From positions 1 to 64,000 of the forward strand of contig NZ_BDCA01000029.1 in the NCBI RefSeq assembly GCF_001613265.1: 64,000 nt of DNA, read 5' to 3'. The DNA is from Nocardia vermiculata NBRC 100427. GTDB taxonomy: Bacteria; Actinomycetota; Actinomycetes; Mycobacteriales; Mycobacteriaceae. The notes beneath the pieces are model-generated. The model was not told the origin of the DNA and ran no database searches. It saw only the letters and a program-made list of their open reading frames with translations. Made by a program: the position numbers and the translations under genes. This document shows positions 27,401-36,676 of the stretch, in pieces. Each line of letters opens with the position of its first letter. The stretch's first letter is position 1.

Positions 27401-29112
27401 AGCTCGATGTGCGCGAGCTGGAGCGCCTGGCCGAGAATGCGCTCGGCGACGGCAGTGGTGCTCGAAAGACGCCGCCGGCCACGCCGACCGAGAAGACACT
27501 CGGCGCGCTGATCGGAGAGGTGTTCGAGGGCCGCGCACCCGGCGTGGACGAGGACTTCTTCGCGCTCGGGATGGACAGCATCGTCGCCATCGCCCTGGTG
27601 AACCGGGCTCGCCGCGCCGGACTGGCGGTGAACGCCCGCACGGTACTGGCCAATCCCACCATTCGTGATCTCGCCGCGGCGCTGGACCGTGGTGTGACAC
27701 AGGTGTCTTCGGGCGACGGGGAGACCTACGGACAGGTGCCGCCGCTGCCGATCGTGTCGTGGATGTTCGATCACGGGAACTATCGGCGGTTCACCCAGAA
27801 CATGCTGCTCACCGTTCCCGAAGGGGTGACCCGGGCCGATCTCACCACCATGCTGCAGACGGTGCTCGACGGTCACGATGTGCTGCGGTCACACCTGACC
27901 CACACCGCCGCCGGTCCGCGCCTGATCACCCGCGAACCCGGAGCTGTCCAGGCCGCGGAGGTGCTCACCTGGATCGTCGATATCCCCGCGGCCGCCGGTG
28001 GGGCGGACCTACGCGACGCCACGCACGCCGCACTCGAGGAGATCGACCCGGACACCGGAAATATGGTGCGCGCGGCCTGGTTCCGCCGCCCCGCCGGTGG
28101 TGATCTGCTGTTCCTGGCCATTCACCATATCGCCGTGGACGTGGTGTCGTGGCATATTCTCACCTCCGATCTGACCGCGGCCTGGGAGCAGATCTGTTCC
28201 GGCGCCACACCGAAAGTGCTCGACGAACCCACCTCGTACCGGGCCTTCTCGCAGCTGCTGTGGGAGCGGGCGGACAACGTGGACTCCCGGACGCGGCAAC
28301 GCGACTATTGGGCGGCCCAGGTGCAGGCGCCGGATCCCGCGATCGGTCACCGCAAACCCGATCCCGCGGTCGATACCTGGGCCTCGTTGCAGGCCACCAT
28401 GATTCGCACGCCTACTGCCACGACCGCGGCGGTGCTGCGGACCGCTTCCCGGGATGAGGGCGTGCGCGAAGCCCTGCTCACGGCGCTGACCATCACGCTG
28501 GCGTCGTGGCGCCGGGGTCGTGGCCAGGATCCCACCGACGGTGCGCTGATCGCTCTGGAGAGCCACGGGCGGGCGGACGAGGTGATCGGGGCCGATACGT
28601 CCGGAACGGTGGGCTGGTTCACCACGGTCTTCCCGGTTCGACTGGGCGCGGGCGCCTCCACCGTCGATATCGATACCGCCGAGGTCGATCCGGTGGCGGT
28701 ACGGCGACTGCTCACCGAGATAACCGGACATATCGCTGAAATCCCGTTTAACGGACTGGATTTCGGGCTACTACAGCAAGTAGCGGGAGTTTCCGAACTC
28801 GCCGGAGTAGCCGAGCCACAGGTCGAATTCAACTACCTGGGGCGTGCCGACCTGATGCGCAACGACAGTGCCGACTGGTCGATCGTCACCGACGAAACCT
28901 TCGCCGATGCCATGCCCATCGCGCCGGAGCCGGACCTCCCGCTGCGCTATGCACTCGATGTCGTTGCCGGTGTCGAGGGTGGTCCGGACGGGCCCGTGCT
29001 GACAACCCAATGGCGCTGGAGTTCAACGCTGTTCACCTCTGAAGATGCTGTTCGACTGGCGGCGCTGTGGAATCGCAGCATCGCCGCAGTCGCCGCCGCA
29101 GTCGACCACTGA
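24499..29112 (+). CDS. Siderophore NRPS, C-A-T-E-like (terminal lysine module, MbtF-like)
   Basis: The product has about 1537 residues. Order: condensation domain ([10 protein letters not shown] near 141), adenylation domain ([11 protein letters not shown] near 625; core [21 protein letters not shown], as in terminal hydroxylysine modules of mycobactins), carrier (GMDSI near 1023) and an epimerisation-like domain whose core reads [10 protein letters not shown] near 1208, with Val replacing the usual Gly after Asp. No thioesterase domain follows, so the terminal E-like domain or a free thioesterase may assist cyclic hydroxamate release. ATG at 24499 lies seven bases after GGGAGG; ATG at 24493 is too close to it. 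Confidence 0.87.
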   Translation: MSDGDAQIEDVLALAPLQEGLFSLSHLSGDDDVYTIPFVVDIDGPLDGSRMRRAMEALLRRHSNLRAVFWDEDLPRPVQIVPSDVELPWSEIDSAPEELDTVTAAEIRRGFDLSRGPALRVLLVRVPSDGAGVERRRMIVTMHHILIDGWSLGLFFTELRALYGSGGSARELPPVRPYRDYIAWLAAQDMASAQQRWVEYLGVVDGPLMVADGGAAMGIDSAEVSAPAEITRFTLSADETARVRTWARTQGLTLNTVVQFAWTLVLSRLTDRSDVVYGTVVTGRPDQLPGVEHIIGLFLNTVAVAFRLDPDGSAAAECARLQRESAAMRELGYLSLSAVQRAAGHGALFDTMFVFQNAPMEEAFNDATLDGGVTLRPVMTENLTHYPLTVVSHLLGDELMVVVEAVRESVPYLPDDIGAAMLAVLRELPESTHTRCAELEVLPRPDAQALLRASTTASVADLDTVSATSIFTLFARQAAATPDAVALTTDDVVLTYRELHEQSARLAGELIAAGIGPERVVAVLLPRGPRAIVTVLATLAAGGAYVPVDLALPAARIESILRQSAPQLVVTDTDHGALLDEDGAPLFEEHRVLRLDDPRVARRIDTRPSEPPESAGHSAGSAYLIFTSGSTGEPKGVIGTHEAVISYFLDHRERVYRPAVARLGRKLRIAHAWSLSFDASWQPLIGLLDGHALHLFDDEAMRDAHCLVAGMDRYGLDMIDTTPSLFRQLTAAGLLRRPPAVVALGGEAIDSQLWEQLRALPEVAVHNCYGPTETTVEAVVADVSTIDAAEPHADAPTIGTPTAGTSGYVLDSRLRPVPVGVIGELYVAGPQLARGYAARPGGTADRFVADPLHAGGRMYRTGDLVRRRSDGRLTYLGRADAQVKVRGYRIEIGEVDTALRMLPEVAAAAATVLRRGAGAGLVGFVAGAPGSALDPVAMRAALAKRLPAYMIPSRIVVVPRLPVTVNGKLDVRELERLAENALGDGSGARKTPPATPTEKTLGALIGEVFEGRAPGVDEDFFALGMDSIVAIALVNRARRAGLAVNARTVLANPTIRDLAAALDRGVTQVSSGDGETYGQVPPLPIVSWMFDHGNYRRFTQNMLLTVPEGVTRADLTTMLQTVLDGHDVLRSHLTHTAAGPRLITREPGAVQAAEVLTWIVDIPAAAGGADLRDATHAALEEIDPDTGNMVRAAWFRRPAGGDLLFLAIHHIAVDVVSWHILTSDLTAAWEQICSGATPKVLDEPTSYRAFSQLLWERADNVDSRTRQRDYWAAQVQAPDPAIGHRKPDPAVDTWASLQATMIRTPTATTAAVLRTASRDEGVREALLTALTITLASWRRGRGQDPTDGALIALESHGRADEVIGADTSGTVGWFTTVFPVRLGAGASTVDIDTAEVDPVAVRRLLTEITGHIAEIPFNGLDFGLLQQVAGVSELAGVAEPQVEFNYLGRADLMRNDSADWSIVTDETFADAMPIAPEPDLPLRYALDVVAGVEGGPDGPVLTTQWRWSSTLFTSEDAVRLAALWNRSIAAVAAAVDH

Positions 29113-29157
29113 GGCGTTCCGACCGACACCGTCCGCAGGGGGCGACGAAGGGACGAT

Positions 29158-29904
29158 ATGCATAAACCGGGATGGATCAGGAAGTTTCACAAACCCGGAA
29201 CCTCGGGCAGTCCGCCGCTACTGATATTTCCGCACGCCGGGGCCGGGGCGTCGACGTACCGGAAGTTTTCCAAAGCATTCAGCGCGCATTTCGACGTGAT
29301 CGTATTTCAATATCCCGGACGGCAGGACCGGGCGAGCGAACCGTTACCGGTCTCACTTCCCGATATCGCCTCCGGTGCGCTGCACGAATTCATCGGCTCG
29401 GCCTTCCATCGCAGTACCCCGATCTACACCTTCGGGCACAGTATGGGCGCGCTGGTGTCGTTCGAATTCGTCCGGATGGCCGAGGCCGCCGGAATCGACG
29501 TGCGATTGCTGACCGTGGCCGCGGCGGTGCCGCCGTGCCGCGCCGACACTCGCCCGCGCACACCCACCGGAGACGAGGACCTGCTCGATCACCTCGCCAT
29601 GCTCGAGGGCACCGGCGGAGATGTGCTCGGAAACCGAGAGATCATGCGGCTGGCCCTGCCGGTGTTGCAGGCAGACCACCGCGCCTGCGATGCGTATTCC
29701 GGACCGGCGGACGCCCGGCTGCGTGCGGCGGTACACGCGCTGGGCGGCGACCGCGACCCGATCGTCTCCGTCGCGGATCTGCACGGATGGCGCAAACATG
29801 CGGCCGACACCGAAGTATCGGTGTTCGAGGGCGGTCATTTCTTCCACAACGATCACATCGATGCCATCGCCGAATCGACGGCCGGAATCGCCGGATCCGG
29901 GTAG
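29158..29904 (+). CDS. Type II thioesterase 1 of the siderophore cluster
   Basis: The product has 248 residues and is of the GrsT/RifR alpha/beta-hydrolase type. It shows the PHAGAGASTYR oxyanion motif, nucleophile elbow GHSMG (Ser95) and catalytic His near residue 227 (FEGGHFFHNDH). Such enzymes free NRPS/PKS carriers from wrong acyl groups or release product. GAAGGGA precedes the ATG. A second, clearly homologous copy (same length, Ser95 at the same position) is at 34626. Confidence 0.88.
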   Translation: MHKPGWIRKFHKPGTSGSPPLLIFPHAGAGASTYRKFSKAFSAHFDVIVFQYPGRQDRASEPLPVSLPDIASGALHEFIGSAFHRSTPIYTFGHSMGALVSFEFVRMAEAAGIDVRLLTVAAAVPPCRADTRPRTPTGDEDLLDHLAMLEGTGGDVLGNREIMRLALPVLQADHRACDAYSGPADARLRAAVHALGGDRDPIVSVADLHGWRKHAADTEVSVFEGGHFFHNDHIDAIAESTAGIAGSG

Positions 29905-29981
29905 CTCCCGGATCGATGTGACACCGAATTTCGGCGCGGCCGAGCAGTTCGACCGATAGCAAACTACAGCGGGGAGCAGCG

Positions 29982-31304
29982 ATGACATCGGCGACGAAAG
30001 AAGACGTCGACCACATAGTAATTTCCGGGATGGCGGTCGAGGCGCCGGGCGGAATAGACGGACCGGCCGAGTTGTGGTCGGCCCTGACGGACGAGCGGGA
30101 ATTGATCGGCCCGTTTCCGCGGGACCGCGGCTGGCCGGTCGAGGAAATGCTGTCACTGTCGGAATTGGACGGCTGGGGCGCGGTACCCGATGCCGGCGGA
30201 TTCCTGGATCGGGCGGCATCGTTCGACCCGGCATTCTTCGGTATCGGCCGGCACGAGGCACTCGCCACCGACCCCCAGCAGCGCGTGGCACTTCGCGTCG
30301 CCTGGAAGGCCCTGGAGAACTCCGGCATCAATCCCGTCGCAGTCGAGGGTGAAGAGGGCGGCTGTTTCATCGGTACCTTGCCGATGGAATACGGTCCGCG
30401 CGGTGCCGAGGTCAACGACTACAGCGGATACCGGGTGGTCGGGCAGGTGACGATGAGTGTCGCCGGCCGGGTATCGCACTGCCTGGGATTGACCGGCCCG
30501 TCGCTGACCGTGGACACCGCATGCACCTCGTCGCTGACCGCGCTCCATCTGGCCGCGGCCGCGGTCCGCTCGGAGGAATGCGACTGGGCGCTGGCCGGTG
30601 GTGTGTGCGTGATGGGTTCGCCGATCCTGTTCTACGAATTCGCCAAACACAATGCGCTGTCGTCCGACGGACACTGCCGCTCCTACGCCGACGACGCGAC
30701 CGGGACCCTCTGGGGCGAGGGGGCCGGGTTCGTGCTCGTGGAGCGCGAATCACGGGCCCGCCGGCTCGGGCACCGCGTGTACGCGCGCATCCTCGCCTCC
30801 GCGCAGAATCACAACGGGAAGGGTAAACCGATCCTGTCACCGCGGGTGGAAGCGCAGGAGCGGGTGATTCACAAGACGTTCCGGCTGGCAGGCATCGACC
30901 CGGCCGAGGTGGAGATGATCGAGGGGCACGGCACCGCCACCCGCGCGGGTGACCCCGTGGAGCTCACCGCATTGCAGAACACCTACGGTGCCACCGACTC
31001 GGCACCGCTGCTCGGCTCGCTGAAATCGAATATCGGGCACAGCCAGGCCGCGGCCGGTGTGCTCGGCCTGATCAAAGTGCTGCTGGCCGGACAGCACGGC
31101 CGGATTCCGGCCAGCCTGTATGCCGAAAAACCCACCACGAAGGTGAATTGGGACCGCTCGAGCCTGCGCTTGGCCACCGAGTCACAACCCTGGCGAGCTC
31201 GACGCGGCAGACGCTGGGGCGCGGTGTCCGCCTTCGGGGCCGGCGGCGCCAACGCACACACGATCGTCGAGATGCCGGAGCGCGAGGAGACCGCCGATGT
31301 CTGA
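29982..31304 (+). CDS. Stand-alone beta-ketoacyl synthase 1 (MbtC-type PKS ketosynthase)
   Basis: The product has 440 residues. It has the full catalytic set: Cys181 in DTACTSS, His316 in EGHGTAT and His353 in KSNIGHSQ. It would catalyse decarboxylative Claisen condensation of a starter acyl group with the extender carried by the AT-KR-ACP protein that follows. The stop overlaps the start of that gene by 8 bp, so equal translation is likely. Confidence 0.9.
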   Translation: MTSATKEDVDHIVISGMAVEAPGGIDGPAELWSALTDERELIGPFPRDRGWPVEEMLSLSELDGWGAVPDAGGFLDRAASFDPAFFGIGRHEALATDPQQRVALRVAWKALENSGINPVAVEGEEGGCFIGTLPMEYGPRGAEVNDYSGYRVVGQVTMSVAGRVSHCLGLTGPSLTVDTACTSSLTALHLAAAAVRSEECDWALAGGVCVMGSPILFYEFAKHNALSSDGHCRSYADDATGTLWGEGAGFVLVERESRARRLGHRVYARILASAQNHNGKGKPILSPRVEAQERVIHKTFRLAGIDPAEVEMIEGHGTATRAGDPVELTALQNTYGATDSAPLLGSLKSNIGHSQAAAGVLGLIKVLLAGQHGRIPASLYAEKPTTKVNWDRSSLRLATESQPWRARRGRRWGAVSAFGAGGANAHTIVEMPEREETADV

Positions 31305-34300
31305 GTACCGTCTGCCGGACGGCACCGTTCCGGTTCTGGTGTCCTCCGACAGTCCCGCCGTGCTGGGACGTGAGGCCGCCACGCTGCTGACCTATCTCGG
31401 TGATCACCCGGAGGTGACGCCGGAACGCGTCGCCGACATGCTGTTCCGCACCCGGGCACCACGCCGGCACCGTGCGCTCGCCATGGCCGGAACCAGAGCC
31501 GAGCTGATCACCGCACTGCAGGCGGTCGCCGAGGACCGCACTCACCCCGCGGTGATCCGGCCCGAGGTACCGGCCACCGCGCGCCGCCCTGGATTCGTCT
31601 TCCCCGGTCAGGGCGGACAACGGCCCGGGATGGGTCGGCTCTTCTACGACCGGGTCCCCGCTTTCCGCGACGAAATCGACCGGTGCACAGCACTTTTCGA
31701 AGAGTTTTTCGGCGAATCGCCGCGGGCGTATCTGCTGGATTCCGACAGCGCCGATGCGGACGGAGCGGACGACACCGCCCGGATCGTGCAGCCCGCGTTG
31801 TTCACTCAGATGGCCGGTCTGGCGGCGATGTGGCGGGCCGCCGGAATCGGACCGGAGCTGGTGGTCGGGCACAGTCAGGGCGAGATCGCGGCCGCATACG
31901 TCTCCGGTGCGATGACACTCGCCGATGCGGTACTCGTGGTCGGTACCCGCGCCCGCGCGGTGGATACCATCTCCTCGGATCGGTATGCCATGGCCGTCGC
32001 CGCCGCGAGCCGCGAAGAATGCGAACGCCTGCTCGCCCGCAACTCGGGCTGGGCGCAGGTGTCGGTGATCAATTCACCTGGCCTGGTGGGGATCTCGGGG
32101 GAGCGGCACACGGTCTGCGAGGTGGTGGACACCCTCACCGGGCGCGACCGCTTCGCTCGCCTGATCCGGGTGGGGTATCCCGCGCATACCGATCGGGTCG
32201 CGGAATTTCGTACCGAGCTGCAGGACGCAGTCCGTGGCCGGCTCGCCAACCAGCAGTTTCTCGAGTCCGAAATACCCTGTCTGGGCGCTACTCTCGGCGA
32301 CGTGATCATCCCGGATCTGCCGGTGGACGAATACTGGTTCTGGAACCTGCGCAATCCGGTCCGTTTCGATCTCGCGATCGAGGCCGCGCTGGCGCGAGAG
32401 GTCGACACCTTCGTCGAGCTGGCCGATCATCCGACGCTGGCACTGTCGGTGCAGGAGAACATCACCGTCGCCGGCGCCGCTGCCACCGTCACCGCCACCT
32501 CGGTGCGTACCGCTGCCGACCTGTCGGAATTCACCCGCAACCTGGCGAATCTGGCGGTGGCGGACCTCCGCTACGAGTGGGATGCGCTGCGTATCGATAC
32601 CGCACCGCCCACGCTGCCACTGCCCGATTTTCCGAATACCGGGATGAACGAGCAGCGACTGTGGTTGCCCTACAACGATTCCGCCGCGTCCGCACCGGCG
32701 CTTACCGCGCGGCGGACACCGGTGGCGTCCGAGCCGGTACGGGAGCTCACGACCGCTGGGCCGCAGGTGGTGGTCGAACAGTGGCAACGCCCGCAGCGGA
32801 GGTCGCTGAGTGCGCCCTGCACCCTCGCGGTCGTCGACCACACCGGTGCCTGTGCAGAACTGGCTGCCGCATTGTGTGACGAAGCCGAGAATCAGGGGGC
32901 GGTGGCACGCCGGATCGACGTGGCGTCCCGGCCGGACACCGGAGATGCGGACACGGTTGTCGTCCTGCTGCCGGGCAAGGCCGGCCCGGACGCCGTCGGC
33001 GAGGTCGCGCGATTCTTCGGTGAGCGAGAGTGGTGGTTCGACGCCGCCACCGAGGTGAAGCAGTGGTGGCTCGTCACAGTCGGCGCCGAGTCGGTGCTTG
33101 CACAGGACCCACCACCGGAGCCGGTACCCGCCGCTGTTGCCGCGGGCTTCCGTTGCCTGGGCGGCGAATACCCGGGCATCGCGTTCCGGCATCTGGATCT
33201 GCCCGCCGGTGCGGGCGGTGCGGCGGATGCCGCGGCCGTCGTCACCGCACTGCATACTGCGCGGGAGCCCGAACTGGCGCTGCGTGACGGAGCGACCTAT
33301 GTGAAGCGGCTGGTCGAGCCGGCGCCCGCACAATCGGTCGAGGTACCGAGCCATGTGCTGATCATCGGCGGCACCGGCGGGGTGGGGCTCGAATACTGCC
33401 GGCACTTCGCCGAGGCCGGGGCGCATCGGATCACGCTGGTCAGCCGGTCGGGCGCCGGGGCGGCGGCCGACCGGATCGCCGCGATCGGCGCCGCCTCCGG
33501 TACCGATATCCGCGTCGTGGCCCATGATGTGGGTGAGGTGGCGTCGGTCGCTGCCCTCGCGGACGAATTACGTGCCACGCCGGTGGATTTCGTGCTGCAC
33601 GCGGCTGCCGACATCGCCGAGCTGACCAATGTCGAGCTGACCGAGGTGACACCGGATCGGGTGGAGCGGGCCCTGCGCGGGAAGGTCACGGGCATCACCG
33701 CCGTGCTGACCGCGCTGACACTGTCCGAGCAGTGCCGCGTCCTGCTGTGTTCGTCGCTGGCGGCGAGTATCGGCGGGCGCGGGATGGCGGTCTACGCGGC
33801 GGCGAACCGGATGCTCGACGCCATGGCGTACCGGCTGCGTGCCGACGGGATCCGTGCGGTGTCGATCCAGTGGGGCTGGTGGTCGACGCATCGAGGCGCG
33901 GGTACCTCCGAGGCCACTGTGCTGGAGAGGGTGGGGTATCGCCCGATGCCGCCCGACCCGGCAATCACATTGAGCCTGACCGAATTACCGGCGAACGCCA
34001 TCATCGCCGCCTTCGACTGGGAACGCGGCCGCTCGGTACTCGGTCAATTCGGCTACGGTCCACTGCTGACCGATCTGCGCACGCCGGAGCTCGACGGCGA
34101 TATCGAGCCGGAGCCGCAGCGCGGAGCAGCCGACTCCGCTCCGGCGCCGGACCGGGTGCTGCGCATCCTCACCGATGTCATCGGCGCGGACGACCCGGCC
34201 GGGATCGATACCGCCGCACCCCTGGTAGCTGTCGGCCTGGATTCGTTGCAGGCATTGGAGATGCGCCGCCGCGTCGACGAGGAGTTCCACTACGAACTGC

Positions 34301-34440
34301 CCGTCGCCGATCTGATCGGCGGGGCCTCGCTCGACGATGTCCTACGGATGCTCGGCGCGGGGCCGTCGCCGGTGGGAGCAGGCTCGCCTGCTGCGGCACC
34401 GGAACGGGCGCACCGACGGCCGGCGGGAGGTGGGTGGTGA
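31297..34440 (+). CDS. PKS AT-KR-ACP protein 1 (MbtD-type)
   Basis: The product has 1047 residues. Order: acyltransferase (GQGGQRPGMG; nucleophile Ser193 in GHSQGE; YPAH at 294-297, where HAFH or YASH would indicate malonyl or methylmalonyl, so the extender is not readable), ketoreductase (GGTGGVGLEYC; SSLAASIGGRGMAVYAAAN with Tyr and Asn), and acyl carrier domain (Ser983 in GLDSLQALEM). With the ketosynthase before it, it would make a beta-hydroxyacyl linker for the siderophore. A 25-residue Pro/Ala/Arg-rich tail follows the carrier, absent from the second copy. Last gene of operon 1. Confidence 0.88.
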   Translation: MSEYRLPDGTVPVLVSSDSPAVLGREAATLLTYLGDHPEVTPERVADMLFRTRAPRRHRALAMAGTRAELITALQAVAEDRTHPAVIRPEVPATARRPGFVFPGQGGQRPGMGRLFYDRVPAFRDEIDRCTALFEEFFGESPRAYLLDSDSADADGADDTARIVQPALFTQMAGLAAMWRAAGIGPELVVGHSQGEIAAAYVSGAMTLADAVLVVGTRARAVDTISSDRYAMAVAAASREECERLLARNSGWAQVSVINSPGLVGISGERHTVCEVVDTLTGRDRFARLIRVGYPAHTDRVAEFRTELQDAVRGRLANQQFLESEIPCLGATLGDVIIPDLPVDEYWFWNLRNPVRFDLAIEAALAREVDTFVELADHPTLALSVQENITVAGAAATVTATSVRTAADLSEFTRNLANLAVADLRYEWDALRIDTAPPTLPLPDFPNTGMNEQRLWLPYNDSAASAPALTARRTPVASEPVRELTTAGPQVVVEQWQRPQRRSLSAPCTLAVVDHTGACAELAAALCDEAENQGAVARRIDVASRPDTGDADTVVVLLPGKAGPDAVGEVARFFGEREWWFDAATEVKQWWLVTVGAESVLAQDPPPEPVPAAVAAGFRCLGGEYPGIAFRHLDLPAGAGGAADAAAVVTALHTAREPELALRDGATYVKRLVEPAPAQSVEVPSHVLIIGGTGGVGLEYCRHFAEAGAHRITLVSRSGAGAAADRIAAIGAASGTDIRVVAHDVGEVASVAALADELRATPVDFVLHAAADIAELTNVELTEVTPDRVERALRGKVTGITAVLTALTLSEQCRVLLCSSLAASIGGRGMAVYAAANRMLDAMAYRLRADGIRAVSIQWGWWSTHRGAGTSEATVLERVGYRPMPPDPAITLSLTELPANAIIAAFDWERGRSVLGQFGYGPLLTDLRTPELDGDIEPEPQRGAADSAPAPDRVLRILTDVIGADDPAGIDTAAPLVAVGLDSLQALEMRRRVDEEFHYELPVADLIGGASLDDVLRMLGAGPSPVGAGSPAAAPERAHRRPAGGGW

Positions 34441-34546
34441 GGCCTGCGGTCCTCGACCAGCACATCTTCATGATCGTTCGGGAGGGATGATCCGATGCCG
34501 CAGGCTGCGCGCCCACCCCCCTTCAGCGGGAGGGTCGTCGGGTATA

Positions 34547-34565
34547 TTAGGTTTGCCTCACCTAC
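34547..34565. promoter_or_regulatory. IdeR/DtxR-type iron box 3
   Basis: TTAGGTTTGCCTCACCTAC matches the IdeR consensus at 16 of 19 positions. It lies 61 bp upstream of the second thioesterase gene, inside a 185-bp gap, which shows that the second PKS set has its own iron-controlled promoter. Confidence 0.8.
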
Positions 34566-34625
34566 CTAAGGCTGCTGGTGCGGCGGGGCCGAGGCCGGAC
34601 GACCTTGCACAGAGAGATGCGTGAT

Positions 34626-35378
34626 ATGGCAACAACACCCGGTTGGATTCGACAGTTTCACAAGCCGCGTGCGGCGGTCGCACCGTTGGTGATCTGTCCA
34701 CACGCGGGCGGCGGCGCCTCGACCTATCGGTCGTTCTCCAAACAGCTGCGCGACCACTTCGACGTGGTCGTGCTGCAGTATCCGGGCCGGCAGGACCGCG
34801 CCCGGGAGGCGGCGTTGGGCACACTGCCGCAGGTCGCCGCCGGTGCGTTCGACGAATTCACCCGCTCGCCGTGGAACCGGGATGAGCCGATCACCGTTTT
34901 CGGGCACAGCATGGGCGCGATCGTGGCCTTCGAATTCGCACGTCTCGCCGAGGCCGCGGGGGTCCCGGTACGGTTGCTGGCGGTCTCCGGGGCGGTGGCG
35001 CCCTCGCGGGTCGTGGATATGCCCGCTCACCCGACCGAGGACGAACAGCTGCTCGACCACCTCGTCGGATTGCAGGGCACCGGTACCGATGTGCTGGGCA
35101 ACCGCGACCTGATGGCCATGGCGCTGCCGGTGCTGAAGGCCGACTACGCGGCATTCGACCAGTACACCTGCCCGGAAGATGTGCAGCTGCACACCCCCAT
35201 CCAAGCCATGGGCGGCAGCGACGACGAATTCGTGACGATGGGTGAGCTCTACGGCTGGCAGCGCCACACCAGCGCGGAGCTGGCGGTCGACATGTTCGAC
35301 GGGGGCCATTTCTACCTGCATGATCAGGTCGAAGGCATTTCGGAACTGCTCGCCGCGGAGCTGGAGACCGCGAGATGA
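34626..35378 (+). CDS. Type II thioesterase 2 of the siderophore cluster
   Basis: The product has 250 residues, with PHAGGGASTYR, GHSMG (Ser95) and a C-terminal FDGGHFYLHDQ His. It is a paralogue of the thioesterase at 29158: both begin with PGWIRxFHKP and share QYPGRQDRA and FGHSMGA. ATG at 34626 is chosen for spacing from AGAGAG; ATG at 34617 is the alternative. First gene of operon 2, directly downstream of iron box 3; its stop overlaps the ketosynthase start by 4 bp. Confidence 0.88.
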   Translation: MATTPGWIRQFHKPRAAVAPLVICPHAGGGASTYRSFSKQLRDHFDVVVLQYPGRQDRAREAALGTLPQVAAGAFDEFTRSPWNRDEPITVFGHSMGAIVAFEFARLAEAAGVPVRLLAVSGAVAPSRVVDMPAHPTEDEQLLDHLVGLQGTGTDVLGNRDLMAMALPVLKADYAAFDQYTCPEDVQLHTPIQAMGGSDDEFVTMGELYGWQRHTSAELAVDMFDGGHFYLHDQVEGISELLAAELETAR

Positions 35379-36676
35379 GCGAGCAGGACCCCATCGTCGT
35401 CACCGGTATCGGCATCGACGCACCCGGCGGGATCGACACGCCGGCGCAGTACTGGAGCGCGCTCGCCGAATCCCGCGATCTGATCGGCCCGTTCCCCCGG
35501 GATCGTGGCTGGCCGATCGAGCGGCTGCTGACCCTGGGGGAAGTCGAGGGCTGGTCGGAGGTCCGCGACGCCGGCGGATTCCTCTACACCGCCGGTGAAT
35601 TCGATCCGATGTTCTTCGGGATCACCCCGCGGGAAGCCGTGGCGATGGATCCGCAGCAGCGCGTCGCCTTGAAGGTGGCGTGGCGTGCGCTCGAGCATGC
35701 CGGAATCAACCCCGGCGCGCTCGACGGCGCGGACGTCGGCTGTTTCATGGGCGCCTCGGTCACCGAATACGGACCCCATGCGGCCGAGGTGAACGAGTAC
35801 AGCGGTTATCGCGCCACCGGCACCGCACTCGGCGCGGTCGCCGGGAGAATTGCCAACTGTCTCGGCCTGGCCGGCCCGGCGATGGTGGTCGATACCGCCT
35901 GCGCGTCGTCGCTGTCGGCCCTGCACCTGGCCGCCGGCGCGATTCGCAACGACGAATGCGAATGGGCACTGGCCGGTGCGGTCTGCGTCATGGGCTCGGC
36001 CGGCGCATTCTTCGAGTTCTCCAAGAACAACGCCCTGTCCACCGATGGGCAGTGCAAGCCGTATTCGGCCGATGCCGACGGCACCCTGTGGGGTGAGGGT
36101 GCCGGCGTCGTCGTGCTGGAGCGCGAGTCCCGCGCTCGTGCGCTCGGCCACCGGATCTACGGCCGGGTCCTCGCGACTCGGGTCAACCACAACGGCGGCG
36201 GCGCACCGATCGCGGTCCCAAGTTCCGCGGGACAGGAGCGGTTGATCCGGAAAACCGTCGAGGTCGCAGGTATTTCCCCGGACGTCGTCGGCATGATCGA
36301 GGGACACGGCACGGGTACCGCGGTCGGTGATCCGCTCGAACTGACGGCGCTGCAGTCGGTGTACGGCGGCGGTGCCGCCCGGCTCGGCTCGGTGAAATCC
36401 AATCTCGGCCACGCCCAGGCCGCCGCGGGCATGCTCGGCCTGATCAAGGTGCTGGTGAGCGGGCTGCACGGATTCATCCCACCCACTCGTTTCGCCGACA
36501 ATCCCAGCCCCGAGGTGGATTGGGCAGCCACCGGATTGCGGCTGGCGGCCAAACTCGAGCCGTGGGAGCCGCAGGCCGGCATGCGCTACGGCGCCGTCTC
36601 GTCGTTCGGTGTTTCGGGCACGAATGCCCATGCGCTGCTGGCCGTCCCGGCTGTGGAAGAGGAGAACCATGTCTAG
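35375..36676 (+). CDS. Stand-alone beta-ketoacyl synthase 2 (MbtC-type, second copy)
   Basis: The product has 433 residues with all catalytic residues: Cys176 in DTACASS, His311 in EGHGTGT and His346 in KSNLGHAQ. It is the paralogue of the ketosynthase at 29982, with the same domain limits and the same 8-bp overlap with the following AT-KR-ACP gene. The two copies differ at many positions, so the duplication is not recent. Confidence 0.9.
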   Translation: MSEQDPIVVTGIGIDAPGGIDTPAQYWSALAESRDLIGPFPRDRGWPIERLLTLGEVEGWSEVRDAGGFLYTAGEFDPMFFGITPREAVAMDPQQRVALKVAWRALEHAGINPGALDGADVGCFMGASVTEYGPHAAEVNEYSGYRATGTALGAVAGRIANCLGLAGPAMVVDTACASSLSALHLAAGAIRNDECEWALAGAVCVMGSAGAFFEFSKNNALSTDGQCKPYSADADGTLWGEGAGVVVLERESRARALGHRIYGRVLATRVNHNGGGAPIAVPSSAGQERLIRKTVEVAGISPDVVGMIEGHGTGTAVGDPLELTALQSVYGGGAARLGSVKSNLGHAQAAAGMLGLIKVLVSGLHGFIPPTRFADNPSPEVDWAATGLRLAAKLEPWEPQAGMRYGAVSSFGVSGTNAHALLAVPAVEEENHV

